From Bhargavaea cecembensis (GTDB taxonomy: Bacteria; Bacillota; Bacilli; Bacillales_A; Planococcaceae), in the NCBI RefSeq assembly GCF_001619585.1, contig NZ_LQNT01000013.1:1-64000 (forward strand): a DNA stretch of 64,000 bases. Direction: 5' to 3'. This document shows positions 15,773 through 24,290 of the stretch, one piece after another; position 1 is the stretch's first letter; the number at the start of each line of letters is the position of its first letter. Made by a program: the position numbers and the translations under genes. The notes below the pieces were generated by a model. It was not told where the DNA came from and searched no databases. It was given only the letters and a program-made list of their open reading frames with translations.

Positions 15773-16603
15773 ATGGAACTGAATCTGCAATCGAAGAAAA
15801 CGCTTGCCAATGGTGTGGAAATGCCGCGCCTCGGCCTGGGCGTGTATAAGATGACAGAGCCGGAAGAGGCGGTCGAAGCCATGACGGCAGCACTTGAGGC
15901 GGGTTATCTTGCCATCGACACGGCTTCCCTGTACGGCAACGAGGTCCAGGTCGGCGAAGCGGTCCGGGCATCCGGCGTGAATCGTGAAGAAATCTTCATC
16001 ACGTCCAAGGTATGGAACACTGACCAGGGTTACGATGAGACACTCCGCGCATTCGAGAAGACGCTGGAGAATCTGAAGATGGACTATCTTGACCTGTATC
16101 TCACGCACTGGCCGGTGGAAGGGAAGTTCGCGGATACATACCGGGCGATTGAACGCCTCTACGAAGAAAAACTGATCCGTGTGCCGGGTGTCTCGAACCA
16201 CCACCGCCATCATCTGGAGGCCGTCTTTGCGAAGGCCAACGTGAAACCGATGGTGAACCAGATCGAGCTTCATCCTTACCTGAGCCAGGAGCCTCTCCGC
16301 GAATTCTGCCAGGAAGAAGACATCGCCGTAACGGCCTGGTCGCCGCTTGCACGGGGGAAGCTGATGGAGGAACCGGTCGTCATGCGCATAGCAGAAGCCC
16401 ACGGCAAGACGCCTGCCCAGACGGTGATCCGCTGGCACCTTCAGCATGACATCATCGTCATCCCAAAATCTGTCCGTCCGGAGCGGGTCCGTTCAAATGC
16501 GGATGTATTCGACTTTTCTCTTTCTGATGAAGAGATGCAGCAGTTGGATGCGCTGAACCGGAACGAGCGCACCGGTAAAGACCCGGACCATATGGATTTC
16601 TGA
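15773..16603 (+). CDS. Aldo/keto reductase (AKR5-like)
   Basis: A 276-residue NADPH-dependent oxidoreductase with the complete AKR tetrad: D49, Y54 (LYGNE), K79 (TSKVWN) and H112 (THWP). Cofactor contacts IPKSVRPERVRSN are near the C-terminus. It resembles YvgN/YtbE and 2,5-diketo-gluconate reductases, enzymes that reduce glyoxal, methylglyoxal and other small carbonyls. The usual GVSNF after strand 6 is GVSNH here. AAAGGAGG precedes the ATG; a strong bidirectional terminator follows. Confidence 0.9.
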   Translation: MELNLQSKKTLANGVEMPRLGLGVYKMTEPEEAVEAMTAALEAGYLAIDTASLYGNEVQVGEAVRASGVNREEIFITSKVWNTDQGYDETLRAFEKTLENLKMDYLDLYLTHWPVEGKFADTYRAIERLYEEKLIRVPGVSNHHRHHLEAVFAKANVKPMVNQIELHPYLSQEPLREFCQEEDIAVTAWSPLARGKLMEEPVVMRIAEAHGKTPAQTVIRWHLQHDIIVIPKSVRPERVRSNADVFDFSLSDEEMQQLDALNRNERTGKDPDHMDF

Positions 16604-16609
16604 CATAAG

Positions 16610-16647
16610 AAAAGACAGGTGCGGAGGAAATCCGCCCTGTCTTTTTT
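16610..16647. terminator. Bidirectional terminator between the aldo/keto reductase and pseudouridine synthase genes
   Basis: AAAAGACAGG/CCTGTCTTTT outer stem with an inner GCGGA/TCCGC stem and T runs on both strands. Confidence 0.9.
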
Positions 16648-17491
16648 ATGGAAGCCATTCAGGCTTTACAGTGTCTTCGATGTCGAGCGGCTTGCCGGTA
16701 AACGGATGGATAAAGGCGAGCCTTGCTGCGTGGAGCCTGTACCAACCTCCGGCAGTATGGCCGCCATACAAGACATCTCCGATGATCGGATGGCCGAGAT
16801 GTGCCAGATGGACACGGATCTGATGGGTGCGGCCGGTATCGAGCTCGAGCTGCACGATACTCGTGCCGTCTTTTGCGCTGATCACTTCATAATGGGTGAC
16901 CGCTTGCTGGCCGGAAGGAGAGACCCGTCTGCGGGTGGCATGATGGCGGTCCCGTCCGATCGGAGCAGAGATGGTCCCGCTCCGCTTGTTAAATGGTCCT
17001 GGCGTTTCCGCCATATACGTGCGACGGATCGCCTTTTCCTCGAGCATCCGGTCGAACACGGCCTTTGCCACCGGGTGCCGCGCAATCAGAACCAGCCCGG
17101 ATGTCCCCTTGTCGAGGCGGTGCACGTGTTCCACGTAGGGACCGAACCGGGCAATGACGCGGTTCATGAGTGTGCCGGTTCCGCCGGAGTCATTCGGATG
17201 GACGGCCAGGGAAGCAGGCTTATGGACGACAAGACAGTGAGGGTCTTCGTGGATCACGTCTAGCTCACCCATTTCCGGGACGTAATCCGATACGGCTTCG
17301 GGCAAGCGGATGGAGAGGGCCGTACCGGCCGGGAGCAGTTCATTCCAGCGGACCCGTCCGCCGTCCGGCAGTTTCACCGCGTCCGCCATGCGCAGCTCGT
17401 GCACCGTCTTGCGGCCGAGACGCCATCGGTCCCTCAGGAGTTTCTCGACAGACAGTCCTTCTTCTTCAATCGAATAGTTGAATAATTCCAT
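16646..17491 (-). CDS. RluA-family pseudouridine synthase
   Basis: A 281-residue uridine isomerase acting on rRNA or tRNA. The catalytic motif HRLDKGTSGLVL contains D127; the supporting RTHQIRVHLAHLGHPI motif and YRLHAARL follow. The N-terminal 70 residues look like a degenerate S4-type domain. It belongs with YhcT/YjbO/YlyB of B. subtilis; the exact target base cannot be read from sequence. It overlaps nothing and its stop lies at the shared terminator at 16610. Confidence 0.9.
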   Translation of the reverse strand: MELFNYSIEEEGLSVEKLLRDRWRLGRKTVHELRMADAVKLPDGGRVRWNELLPAGTALSIRLPEAVSDYVPEMGELDVIHEDPHCLVVHKPASLAVHPNDSGGTGTLMNRVIARFGPYVEHVHRLDKGTSGLVLIARHPVAKAVFDRMLEEKAIRRTYMAETPGPFNKRSGTISAPIGRDRHHATRRRVSPSGQQAVTHYEVISAKDGTSIVQLELDTGRTHQIRVHLAHLGHPIIGDVLYGGHTAGGWYRLHAARLAFIHPFTGKPLDIEDTVKPEWLP

Positions 17492-17504
17492 GTGTTCACC
17501 TCTT

Positions 17505-17535
17505 GAAAAAAAGCCGCGCTTGCCGCGCGGCTTTG
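17505..17535 (-). terminator. Terminator of the bdbC-thioredoxin operon
   Basis: Minus strand AAAGCCGCGC/GCGCGGCTTT stem followed by TTTTTTTC, starting two bases after the stop codon. Confidence 0.88.
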
Positions 17536-17537
17536 GA

Positions 17538-18005
17538 TTATTTGGCGTGTTCGTTCAGGAAGGCTTCAATGTTTTCATTCGGCTGGGCACCGACCATTCG
17601 TTCAACTTCCACACCGTCTTCAAAGTGGATCAGGGTCGGAGTCGCTTCGATCTGATACTGGATAAATCCGTCTTCGTATTCGAGGAGGTTGAACTGGTCA
17701 ATCTGGACGTCCATGTCTTCTGCAATCGGCATAAGGCGCGGCGTCATCTCCTTGCAGTACTGGCAGGTCGGGCTGAAGAAATAAGCGGTGACCGGCTCGC
17801 CGGATTCGATTTTCGCTTCCAGTTCGTCAGGGAGGATGATGTTCTGGTAGTTCTCGTCATCCAGCTGGTCGATGGTCGCCTGATCCAGCTTCTTGTCCCC
17901 GTATGGGCTGTTTTCAAGCTTGGACTTGTTGGATTGGTTTGTGAGGAAAATGATCATTGCGAATACGACGATGACCGCGCCTCCGATGATAAGCAGTTTT
18001 TTCAT
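17538..18005 (-). CDS. Membrane-anchored thioredoxin-like protein
   Basis: A 155-residue thiol-disulfide oxidoreductase with an N-terminal signal-anchor (LLIIGGAVIVVFAMIIFL) that places the thioredoxin fold outside the membrane. The active site is C81-Q-Y-C84 after FFSPT, and the cis-proline loop EATPTLIHF is intact. It starts six bases after the bdbC stop in the same operon, so it is the likely substrate-facing partner that BdbC reoxidises, analogous to BdbD with BdbC. CxYC dipeptide and adjacency support an oxidase role, but a reductase role is not excluded. Confidence 0.85.
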   Translation of the reverse strand: MKKLLIIGGAVIVVFAMIIFLTNQSNKSKLENSPYGDKKLDQATIDQLDDENYQNIILPDELEAKIESGEPVTAYFFSPTCQYCKEMTPRLMPIAEDMDVQIDQFNLLEYEDGFIQYQIEATPTLIHFEDGVEVERMVGAQPNENIEAFLNEHAK

Positions 18006-18011
18006 GGGAAA

Positions 18012-18437
18012 TTAATTCGTCTCCTTCTGCCGCTTCAGCATGAGTAAACTGATGACAGCGATGATGATGAATGCGGTCAGGGCAAGGAACGGGATCGTTA
18101 CAAACCCAAACCAGTTGATGTAGGCACCCGTGCAGCTGACCTGTCCGCAGGAAGGTGCGGATTCCTGGAGCGCAGGAAGCTTCTGGATCCCATAATGGTA
18201 GAGCGAGATCAGACCGCCGATGACCGACAGCGCAAGGGTATAGGCGGCTGCCCGAAAGTCCTTTCGGAAATAGGCGACCGCACCGATGACCACAATCGGA
18301 TACATCAGAATCCTCTGATACCAGCACATCTCACACGGGATGTATCCGCGGACCTCCGAGAAGTAGAGGGATCCGGCCGTCGCGACAAGTGATACAGTCC
18401 AGATGGCGAGCAGCATATTTTCAAGGCGTTTTTCCAT
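18012..18437 (-). CDS. bdbC: Disulfide formation protein (DsbB family), BdbC-like
   Basis: A 141-residue membrane protein with four helices that passes electrons from a thiol oxidase to quinone. Two extracytoplasmic cysteine pairs are present: C35-E-M-C38 in IPCEMCWYQR and C97/C102 in SCGQVSC. The WYQR motif next to the first pair is the DsbB quinone-site signature. ATG at 18437 follows AGGAG by eight bases; the ATG at 18455 lies within that binding site. Expressed with the downstream thioredoxin-like gene from the promoter at 18470-18499. Confidence 0.9.
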   Translation of the reverse strand: MEKRLENMLLAIWTVSLVATAGSLYFSEVRGYIPCEMCWYQRILMYPIVVIGAVAYFRKDFRAAAYTLALSVIGGLISLYHYGIQKLPALQESAPSCGQVSCTGAYINWFGFVTIPFLALTAFIIIAVISLLMLKRQKETN

Positions 18438-18469
18438 GGAACGCGCTCCTGACATTTGATTTCATTCTG

Positions 18470-18499
18470 ATTATAGGTTGTGTGTTCCCGGCTTGACAA
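18470..18499 (-). promoter_or_regulatory. Promoter of the bdbC operon
   Basis: Minus strand TTGTCA (18499-18494), 18-base spacer, consensus TATAAT (18475-18470). Confidence 0.65.
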
Positions 18500-18586
18500 T
18501 GATTTTGTCCCGAAGCTGTGCGGAACGGTGACAATCTTCCGCAAGAAGCGTTTATTATCTGGTATTCCGGGGAAAAGAGATAGAGT

Positions 18587-18615
18587 TTTCCAGAGTGGCC
18601 ATCACAGCGTATAAT
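18587..18615 (+). promoter_or_regulatory. Promoter of yhcX
   Basis: TTTCCA, 17-base spacer, consensus TATAAT (18610-18615), 30 bases before the yhcX ATG. Confidence 0.55.
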
Positions 18616-18645
18616 AGGCTCAATGGAATGAAAGGGGGCTCTGTC

Positions 18646-20190
18646 ATGTCGGAGCAATTTGATTTGTCATCCTTTGAAAAAAGCATGGTCATCCGCGAGA
18701 TGACCCGTGACGATATTGAACCGATCCTGAAGATGCAGGACGAATGTTTCCCCGGAATGGATCCCTGGGAAAGAGAACATCTTGAAAGCCATCTGAACAT
18801 TTTCCCGGAAGGTCAGTTCGTGGCGGAGCTCGACGGTGAAATCATCGGATCCTGTTCAAGCCTGATCATTAACTTTGATGAATACGACGACCGGCATACA
18901 TGGGACGATGTGACCGATGAGGGTTACATCACCAATCACAATCCGGACGGTTATAACCTGTACGGGATTGAAGTGATGGTCCATCCGGATTACCGGAGGA
19001 TGCGTGTCGGCCAGCGCCTGTATGAAGCACGCAAGGATCTTGCCCGTGCACTCAACTTGAAGTCGATCGTCATCGGAGGGCGGATCCCGAACTACTACAA
19101 ATACGAGAAAGAAATGACATCGCGCGAGTATGTGGATGCTGTATCCCGCCACAAAATCTATGATCCGGTGCTTTCGTTCCAACTGATGAACGACTTCACG
19201 CTCATGCGGGTCAACCCGGACTATCTGCCGGACGACAAGGCGTCGCGCAAGTATGCGACGCTCATGGAATGGAACAACATCGACTACAAGCCGCAGTCCA
19301 AGCGCCACTTCAAGACGAGCTATCCGGTCCGGATCTGCGTGGTCCAATACCAAATGCGTCAGATTTCCGGCTTTGAGGACCTGGCCGGCCAGGTGGAGTA
19401 TTTCGTGGATGTCGCGTCGGATGCCTATTCCGACTTTGTCGTCTTCCCGGAAATCTTCACGACCCAGCTGATGTCATTCCTGGACGAGCCCGTCCCGAGC
19501 ATCGCAGTTCGCAAAATGACCGACTACACCGAGGAATACATCGAGCTCTTCACGGACCTTGCCGTGCGTTATAACGTCAACATCATCGGCGGTTCCCACT
19601 TCGTTAAGGAAGAGGACGAGGAAATCTACAACATCGCTTACCTGTTCCGCCGCGACGGCTCGATAGAAAAGCAGTATAAGATTCACATTACGCCGAACGA
19701 ACGGAAATGGTGGGGGATCTCGGCAGGTGACGCAGTCCGCGTGTTTGATACCGACTGCGGCAAGATCGCCATCCAGATCTGCTATGATATCGAATTCCCT
19801 GAACTGGCGCGCATCGCGACAGACAGGGGGGCAAATATCATCTTTACGCCATTTAATACGGAGGACCGTCAGGGGTACCTGCGCGTCCGTTACTGTGCAC
19901 AGGCCCGGGCCGTGGAGAATCAGGTGTACACCGTCATCTCGGGAACAGTCGGCAACCTGCCGCAGACCGAGAACATGGACATCCAATACGCCCAGTCGGC
20001 GATCTTCGCGCCTTCCGACTTTGAATTTGCCCGAGACGGCATCGTCGGCGAGACCAATGCCAACGTCGAAATGGTGCTGATCGGGGATGTCGATCTCGAG
20101 ATCCTGCGGCGCCAGCGGCAGGACGGCACCGTCAAGCAGCTGAAGGACCGGCGACACGATGTGTACCGGGTGGAATATAAAAAAGACTGA
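18646..20190 (+). CDS. yhcX: GNAT acetyltransferase-carbon-nitrogen hydrolase fusion, YhcX
   Basis: A 514-residue two-domain protein. Residues about 12-210 form a GNAT domain (MVHPDYRRMRVGQRLYEARKDL is the acetyl-CoA loop). Residues about 225-510 form a nitrilase-superfamily amidohydrolase with the Glu-Lys-Cys triad: FPEIF, HITPNERKWW with the upstream lysine, and QICYDIEFPE. The same fusion is YhcX of B. subtilis (513 residues). Substrates are unproven; an amide or deaminated-glutathione-like repair substrate is plausible. AAAGGGGG precedes the ATG at 18646, making the longer frame from 18595 unlikely. Confidence 0.93.
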   Translation: MSEQFDLSSFEKSMVIREMTRDDIEPILKMQDECFPGMDPWEREHLESHLNIFPEGQFVAELDGEIIGSCSSLIINFDEYDDRHTWDDVTDEGYITNHNPDGYNLYGIEVMVHPDYRRMRVGQRLYEARKDLARALNLKSIVIGGRIPNYYKYEKEMTSREYVDAVSRHKIYDPVLSFQLMNDFTLMRVNPDYLPDDKASRKYATLMEWNNIDYKPQSKRHFKTSYPVRICVVQYQMRQISGFEDLAGQVEYFVDVASDAYSDFVVFPEIFTTQLMSFLDEPVPSIAVRKMTDYTEEYIELFTDLAVRYNVNIIGGSHFVKEEDEEIYNIAYLFRRDGSIEKQYKIHITPNERKWWGISAGDAVRVFDTDCGKIAIQICYDIEFPELARIATDRGANIIFTPFNTEDRQGYLRVRYCAQARAVENQVYTVISGTVGNLPQTENMDIQYAQSAIFAPSDFEFARDGIVGETNANVEMVLIGDVDLEILRRQRQDGTVKQLKDRRHDVYRVEYKKD

Positions 20191-20250
20191 ACAAGAAAGA
20201 GAGCCCCGAAACGGATGCTTGTTTAATTTACGGTAACTTAACAAATGTCT

Positions 20251-20279
20251 GAGAGCCTTGCAACGGAGGCTCTTTTTTT
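20251..20279 (+). terminator. Terminator of yhcX
   Basis: GAGAGCC/GGCTCT stem followed by TTTTTTT, 60 bases after the stop. Confidence 0.85.
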
Positions 20280-20374
20280 CTATTGGTCATGCTCCTGATG
20301 AAAAAAGGAGGTTAACCAATCCCTGTTCGGGTAAGGATGAGTGGGCACAGAACAGTTACAAGGAGGAATACATC

Positions 20375-20701
20375 ATGGAAACGAGCAAGTGGCTGAAACT
20401 AGGTGCAGCGGCTTTCCTGTCTGCCGGTATGCTTGCCGCATGCGGCGGCGGGGATAACGATGATGACGACATGGATGTCAACGAAGAGGAGCCGGTTGAA
20501 GAGCAGGCACCTGCCGGAGACGGCGGTACCGGTGAAGGAATGGACAATGGAGAAGACACCGATGTAAATGACGATACAGATTCGGAAACCAATACCGATA
20601 CGGAATCAAAAGATGACGATGAGAATGACGTCAATACGGATGACACGACTGATGACCAAGATATGCTGAATGAAACCGATGAGGAAAACGACAACTCCTG
20701 A
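20375..20701 (+). CDS. Acidic lipoprotein, 108 aa
   Basis: A secreted lipoprotein with a type II signal peptide (lipobox LAAC, C23) followed by about 85 residues made almost entirely of Asp, Glu, Asn, Thr and Ser. No folded domain is visible; the low-complexity acidic chain would be disordered at the outer face of the membrane and could bind cations. A strong AAGGAGG is positioned before the ATG at 20375; an extended frame from 20258 has none. A terminator follows at 20717. Confidence 0.8.
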   Translation: METSKWLKLGAAAFLSAGMLAACGGGDNDDDDMDVNEEEPVEEQAPAGDGGTGEGMDNGEDTDVNDDTDSETNTDTESKDDDENDVNTDDTTDDQDMLNETDEENDNS

Positions 20702-20716
20702 TCTTCGGTAAAGGAA

Positions 20717-20745
20717 AAGCCCGGGGCTATATTCCCGGGCTTTTT
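20717..20745 (+). terminator. Terminator of the acidic lipoprotein gene
   Basis: AGCCCGGG/CCCGGGCT stem followed by TTTTT. Confidence 0.88.
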
Positions 20746-20761
20746 GGTATTTCGGGGAACA

Positions 20762-21322
20762 TCAGCCCCCGTTCCGGATATGTTCGCCTCCGCTTGCCGT
20801 GACAGCACCGACGATCGGCTGATACAGCTGAAGCATCCTGCCCCGGTCGAATTGATAGGTGTTTCCGTCTTTCATCTTAAATTCCAGGGACTCGACGAAC
20901 AGGGTTCCGCCTTCCTTGGCCAGATTCTCCGTGACACTTTCAAAGTCTGACCACTCATAAGTCTCAGTTGTCAGGGTGAACGGACCGTTAATGACAAAAT
21001 GCTCGGACGTGTAATAATAGTAGTCCTTCACAGTAAGCAGGATACCTGCCACGCCCACTGCGAAAAGGGCAAGCGACATTGTCCATTTCTTCTTTTTGTC
21101 CTCCATCACGGCAAACAGGACGAAAACGGCAGCGAGGGCGAGAAAACCGATGCCCCCCGTGATAAGCGACCAGCCGCTGGTGCCGATCAGTTCCGCTTCC
21201 CGTGTGATGAAACCTGTTTTCAGCGGCAGAAGAATCGCGGCAGGCCCCAAAAAGGCCAGGATGAACAGGATGATGGCAATCGTGAAGGAAATGACCCTGC
21301 GCTGATCCACGACGTCATGCAA
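20762..21322 (-). CDS. Membrane protein of unknown function, 186 aa
   Basis: Four hydrophobic segments in the first 105 residues, then an approximately 80-residue soluble domain rich in aromatic residues (DYYYYTSEHFVINGPFTLTT region). I recognise no family; the C-terminal part has a PH-like strand pattern. The start is taken as TTG at 21322 because AAAGGGGG lies eight bases upstream; the ATG at 21376 has no ribosome binding site. Convergent with the lipoprotein gene. Confidence 0.65.
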   Translation of the reverse strand: MHDVVDQRRVISFTIAIILFILAFLGPAAILLPLKTGFITREAELIGTSGWSLITGGIGFLALAAVFVLFAVMEDKKKKWTMSLALFAVGVAGILLTVKDYYYYTSEHFVINGPFTLTTETYEWSDFESVTENLAKEGGTLFVESLEFKMKDGNTYQFDRGRMLQLYQPIVGAVTASGGEHIRNGG

Positions 21323-21527
21323 TATAAAAACCCCCTTTTCGTTCTCGCATCTTCCCAGATGCCCATTCAGAGACATTCCATGTGATTTCAGAATGTTTCC
21401 AACCTTAATACGACTATGCGCACGAAAGGTTTCACATACATTCCGGAATGGTCACGCGTGTTCTACCCCCAAACATGAATTGGTGAACTGCGTGCATAGG
21501 ATAGAAGACGAAAAGGGGGCGATCGTC

Positions 21528-21617
21528 TTGTCAAAAGGGAGGTTTTGTTTGTACGGAGTCGCGGTGTTGGCCGGTTTGGCGATTGGAGTGGTCGTGACGT
21601 ATCTGATGTCTTCGTAA
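21528..21617 (+). CDS. Possible 29-aa single-pass membrane peptide
   Basis: TTG start at 21528 with AAAGGGGG eight bases upstream, then a basic tip (SKGR) and one hydrophobic helix (LYGVAVLAGLAIGVVVTYL). A terminator lies 70 bases after the stop. The strong ribosome binding site and clean helix argue for expression, but size and non-ATG start keep this tentative. Confidence 0.45.
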   Translation: MSKGRFCLYGVAVLAGLAIGVVVTYLMSS

Positions 21618-21687
21618 CATAGCAGATCGGTAAACGATGGCGGCCGACTGTTTATTCTTCAATTTGTTTTGTTTTCACCTTTAGATA

Positions 21688-21721
21688 AAGCCATGATCCC
21701 CAAGGGTTCATGGCTTTTTTT
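21688..21721 (+). terminator. Terminator after the 29-codon ORF, overlapping the CDF gene's stop
   Basis: AAGCCATGA/TCATGGCTT stem followed by seven T. It overlaps the last codons of the converging CDF transporter gene. Confidence 0.8.
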
Positions 21722-22586
21722 GAAATTCCGGCTCGATGTGGACGAGCACGGTGGATAGCGGCTTCACTTTCTGCAGCCTTCGTTCGATCTGCTCGGTGAT
21801 TCGGTGACTTTCAACGACATCTAATGAAGGATCGACAGTGACAGTCAGGTCGATGAAGATCATATTGCCGTGCATCCGTCCCTTAAAGTCCTTTAGGCGA
21901 ATCACCCCAGGAACGGAAGTGGCCAGGTGGGCGAGCGCTTCTCCTTCTTCTTCGTCAAATCCGTCTGTGAGCGTGTAGACGGCTTCCTTGAAAATCGATG
22001 CCGCAGCCAGCAGGATTAGCAGGGCGATAATCAGTGCTGTGATCGTATCGATCACCGGGAAGCCGAATATGGCTCCGCCAATCCCGGCAGCTGCACCCAG
22101 ACTTACGAGGGCGTCGGAGCGGTTATCGAGTGCAGCAGCCCTGAGCGCAGAACTTCCGATTTTTTTGGACAGCCTAAGATTGTACCGATACACGCCATAC
22201 ATGACGATCCCGCTTGCGAGTGCGACAAAGGCGGTAAATGGGGAAGGCGTCTGTGCTTCTTCACTATAGATGGAACCGATGGCGTCTGTCAGCACCTCCA
22301 GCCCGACAGCCGCCATGATAAAGGAGGCGATAAGGGAGGCAATCGTTTCGGCACGGAGATGGCCGTATCGGTGATTGTCATCCGGCGGCTTCTGGGAGAT
22401 ACGAAGCCCGATCAGTACCGCCACAGAGGCGATCACGTCTGTCGTATTGTTAAGCGCATCCGCCTTCAGTGCCTCGGACGATCCGGCGACACCGGCGATG
22501 AACTTGACGGTGCTCAGCACAACATAACTGATGATGCTGACCCAGGCCCCGCGTTCTCCCTGTTTAAGGTTTGAATAAAGGTCCAT
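21708..22586 (-). CDS. CDF-family divalent cation efflux protein, MneS/MneP-like
   Basis: A 292-residue cation diffusion facilitator with six membrane helices and a C-terminal metallochaperone-like domain. The helix 2 metal site reads ADALNNTTD (NxxxD type) and helix 5 LDNRSD (DxxxD). Zinc CDFs use HxxxD, so the Asn/Asp site favours manganese or iron, as in MneS (YeaB) and MneP of B. subtilis. ATG at 22586 follows GGAGGTG by five or six bases. The substrate is an inference from motif only. Confidence 0.87.
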   Translation of the reverse strand: MDLYSNLKQGERGAWVSIISYVVLSTVKFIAGVAGSSEALKADALNNTTDVIASVAVLIGLRISQKPPDDNHRYGHLRAETIASLIASFIMAAVGLEVLTDAIGSIYSEEAQTPSPFTAFVALASGIVMYGVYRYNLRLSKKIGSSALRAAALDNRSDALVSLGAAAGIGGAIFGFPVIDTITALIIALLILLAAASIFKEAVYTLTDGFDEEEGEALAHLATSVPGVIRLKDFKGRMHGNMIFIDLTVTVDPSLDVVESHRITEQIERRLQKVKPLSTVLVHIEPEFQKKP

Positions 22587-22707
22587 GTTCCCACCTCCAG
22601 ATTGTTCAGTATACCCCAATTTTCCACTGGATGTTTTCCCGGCGGAAACTTAAAATAGGAAGCCTCCCTTGACCGGTAAACGGGATGCTGTAATGCACCC
22701 GGTGTAC

Positions 22708-22741
22708 ACAAAAAACTCCCGGAAGCAGGGCTTCCGGGAGC
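22708..22741 (-). terminator. Terminator of the mpfA-like gene
   Basis: Minus strand CTCCCGGAAGC/GCTTCCGGGAG stem with a three-base loop, followed by TTTTTT, immediately after the stop codon. Confidence 0.9.
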
Positions 22742-22744
22742 AAA

Positions 22745-24091
22745 TCAGAACTCCGCAGCGGCGGCATCTTCAGCCGCCAGCGGTTCAGGTTCGCTTTCAA
22801 CTTTTTGTACTTCGATGTAGAGGATATGGTGGCCTTCCATGTCTTTGACGAGGAACTCATAGCCCTGCTCGAGGATCTTTTCGCCCTTGACAATATCAAA
22901 GCGCTTGGCCATGAACCAGCCGCCGATTGTATCGATGTCCTCTTCATCGATGTGGATGCCGAGGATGTCGTTTACTTCCTCAATGAGCATTTTTGCATCG
23001 AAGATATAATGACCTTCGCCGATTGTCTGAACATCTGGCACCTCATCGACGTCAAACTCATCCTGGATATCTCCGACAATCTCTTCGAGGATATCTTCGA
23101 TCGTGACAAGACCGCTCGTGCCGCCGTATTCATCCATGAGCACGGCCATATGGATCCGTTCACGCTGAATTTTAAGAAGCAATTCGCTGATGGGGATCGA
23201 TTCAATTACCCGGATGATCGGCTGCAGAAAGTCGGTCACCGGACGGTCGCCGGCTGCCGGATCTTTGATATAGGCGGTGAGGAGATGCTTCATGTTGATC
23301 AGGCCGATGATATGGTCCTTGTCGCCATCCGTCACCGGGTAGCGTGTGTACTGCTCGACACCCATAACATCCAGAACTTCCCGGAGTGTCATGTCCTGTT
23401 CGACAGTCATCATCTCTGTCCGTGGAGCCATGATTTCACGGGCGATCCGGTCATCAAACTCGAAGATCTTGTTTACATATTTATATTCGGACTGGTTGAT
23501 TTCTCCGCTTTTCAGACTGTCTGAGAGAATCATCCGCAATTCTTCCTCGGAGTGCGCTTCTTCGGATTCCGACATCGGCTTGAAACCAAACAGGCGGATC
23601 AGCCATTGTGCAGTACCGTTCATCGTATGGATGAACGGATACATGAGCCGGTAGAAAGCGACGAGAGGACCGGAAAAGCTCAGGGTGATCGCTTCCGCCT
23701 TCTGGATGGCAATCGACTTCGGTGCAAGTTCCCCGACAACCACGTGCAGGAACGTTACTACCGAGAATGCGATGATAAACGAAAGCAGTGAGGAGACGTT
23801 CCCCTCAATGTTAAAGCGATCGAAAAGGGGGTGGAGCAGCCTCTCCACTGTCGGTTCCCCGAGCCAACCCAAACCGAGTGCAGTGATCGTAATACCGAGC
23901 TGGCAGGCGGAAAGATATTCATCCAGGTTGGAGATGACTTTCTTCGCCCGAACGGCTTTTCGGTTTCCTTCGGCGATCAGCTGGTCGATGCGGGTCGTCC
24001 TGACTTTCACAATTGCGAATTCACTCGCGACAAAAAACGCGGTGAAGGCGATTAAGGCAGCAAATGCTGCCAATCGTATGGCAATGTCCAA
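22745..24091 (-). CDS. mpfA: CNNM/CorC-type membrane transporter (MpfA/YhdP-like)
   Basis: A 448-residue protein with the DUF21 membrane domain (about residues 1-190), two CBS domains (about 205-330, including MAPRTEMMTVE and VLMDEYGGTSGLVTIEDILEE) and a C-terminal CorC_HlyC transporter-associated domain. Members such as MpfA of Staphylococcus and YhdP of Bacillus export magnesium. The start is TTG at 24091, with AAAGGAG only four bases upstream. A second, better AGGAGG 50 bases further up serves an overlapping short frame (see findings), so translation may be coupled. Confidence 0.88.
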   Translation of the reverse strand: MDIAIRLAAFAALIAFTAFFVASEFAIVKVRTTRIDQLIAEGNRKAVRAKKVISNLDEYLSACQLGITITALGLGWLGEPTVERLLHPLFDRFNIEGNVSSLLSFIIAFSVVTFLHVVVGELAPKSIAIQKAEAITLSFSGPLVAFYRLMYPFIHTMNGTAQWLIRLFGFKPMSESEEAHSEEELRMILSDSLKSGEINQSEYKYVNKIFEFDDRIAREIMAPRTEMMTVEQDMTLREVLDVMGVEQYTRYPVTDGDKDHIIGLINMKHLLTAYIKDPAAGDRPVTDFLQPIIRVIESIPISELLLKIQRERIHMAVLMDEYGGTSGLVTIEDILEEIVGDIQDEFDVDEVPDVQTIGEGHYIFDAKMLIEEVNDILGIHIDEEDIDTIGGWFMAKRFDIVKGEKILEQGYEFLVKDMEGHHILYIEVQKVESEPEPLAAEDAAAAEF

Positions 24092-24290
24092 ATAACTCCT
24101 TTGTCCATGACCCGAATGAGGGGGAGGACAAAGTGTACACCTCCTGTGAATGTAAAAAATAGTGAGTTACTTTCAATGATAAATCTGCACCCGCAAAAAG
24201 ACAATCATAAAATCCTTCCAGCCTCCGCAAATTCGTCTATTTTGTGCAGGCGTGCGATAATGGGGAAAACCGGAATATGGAGTTGGAATA

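Noticed and set aside
24092-24290. Magnesium (M-box) riboswitch before the mpfA-like gene
   Set aside because: The leader is too short and lacks the M-box core; only an overlapping short frame is visible.
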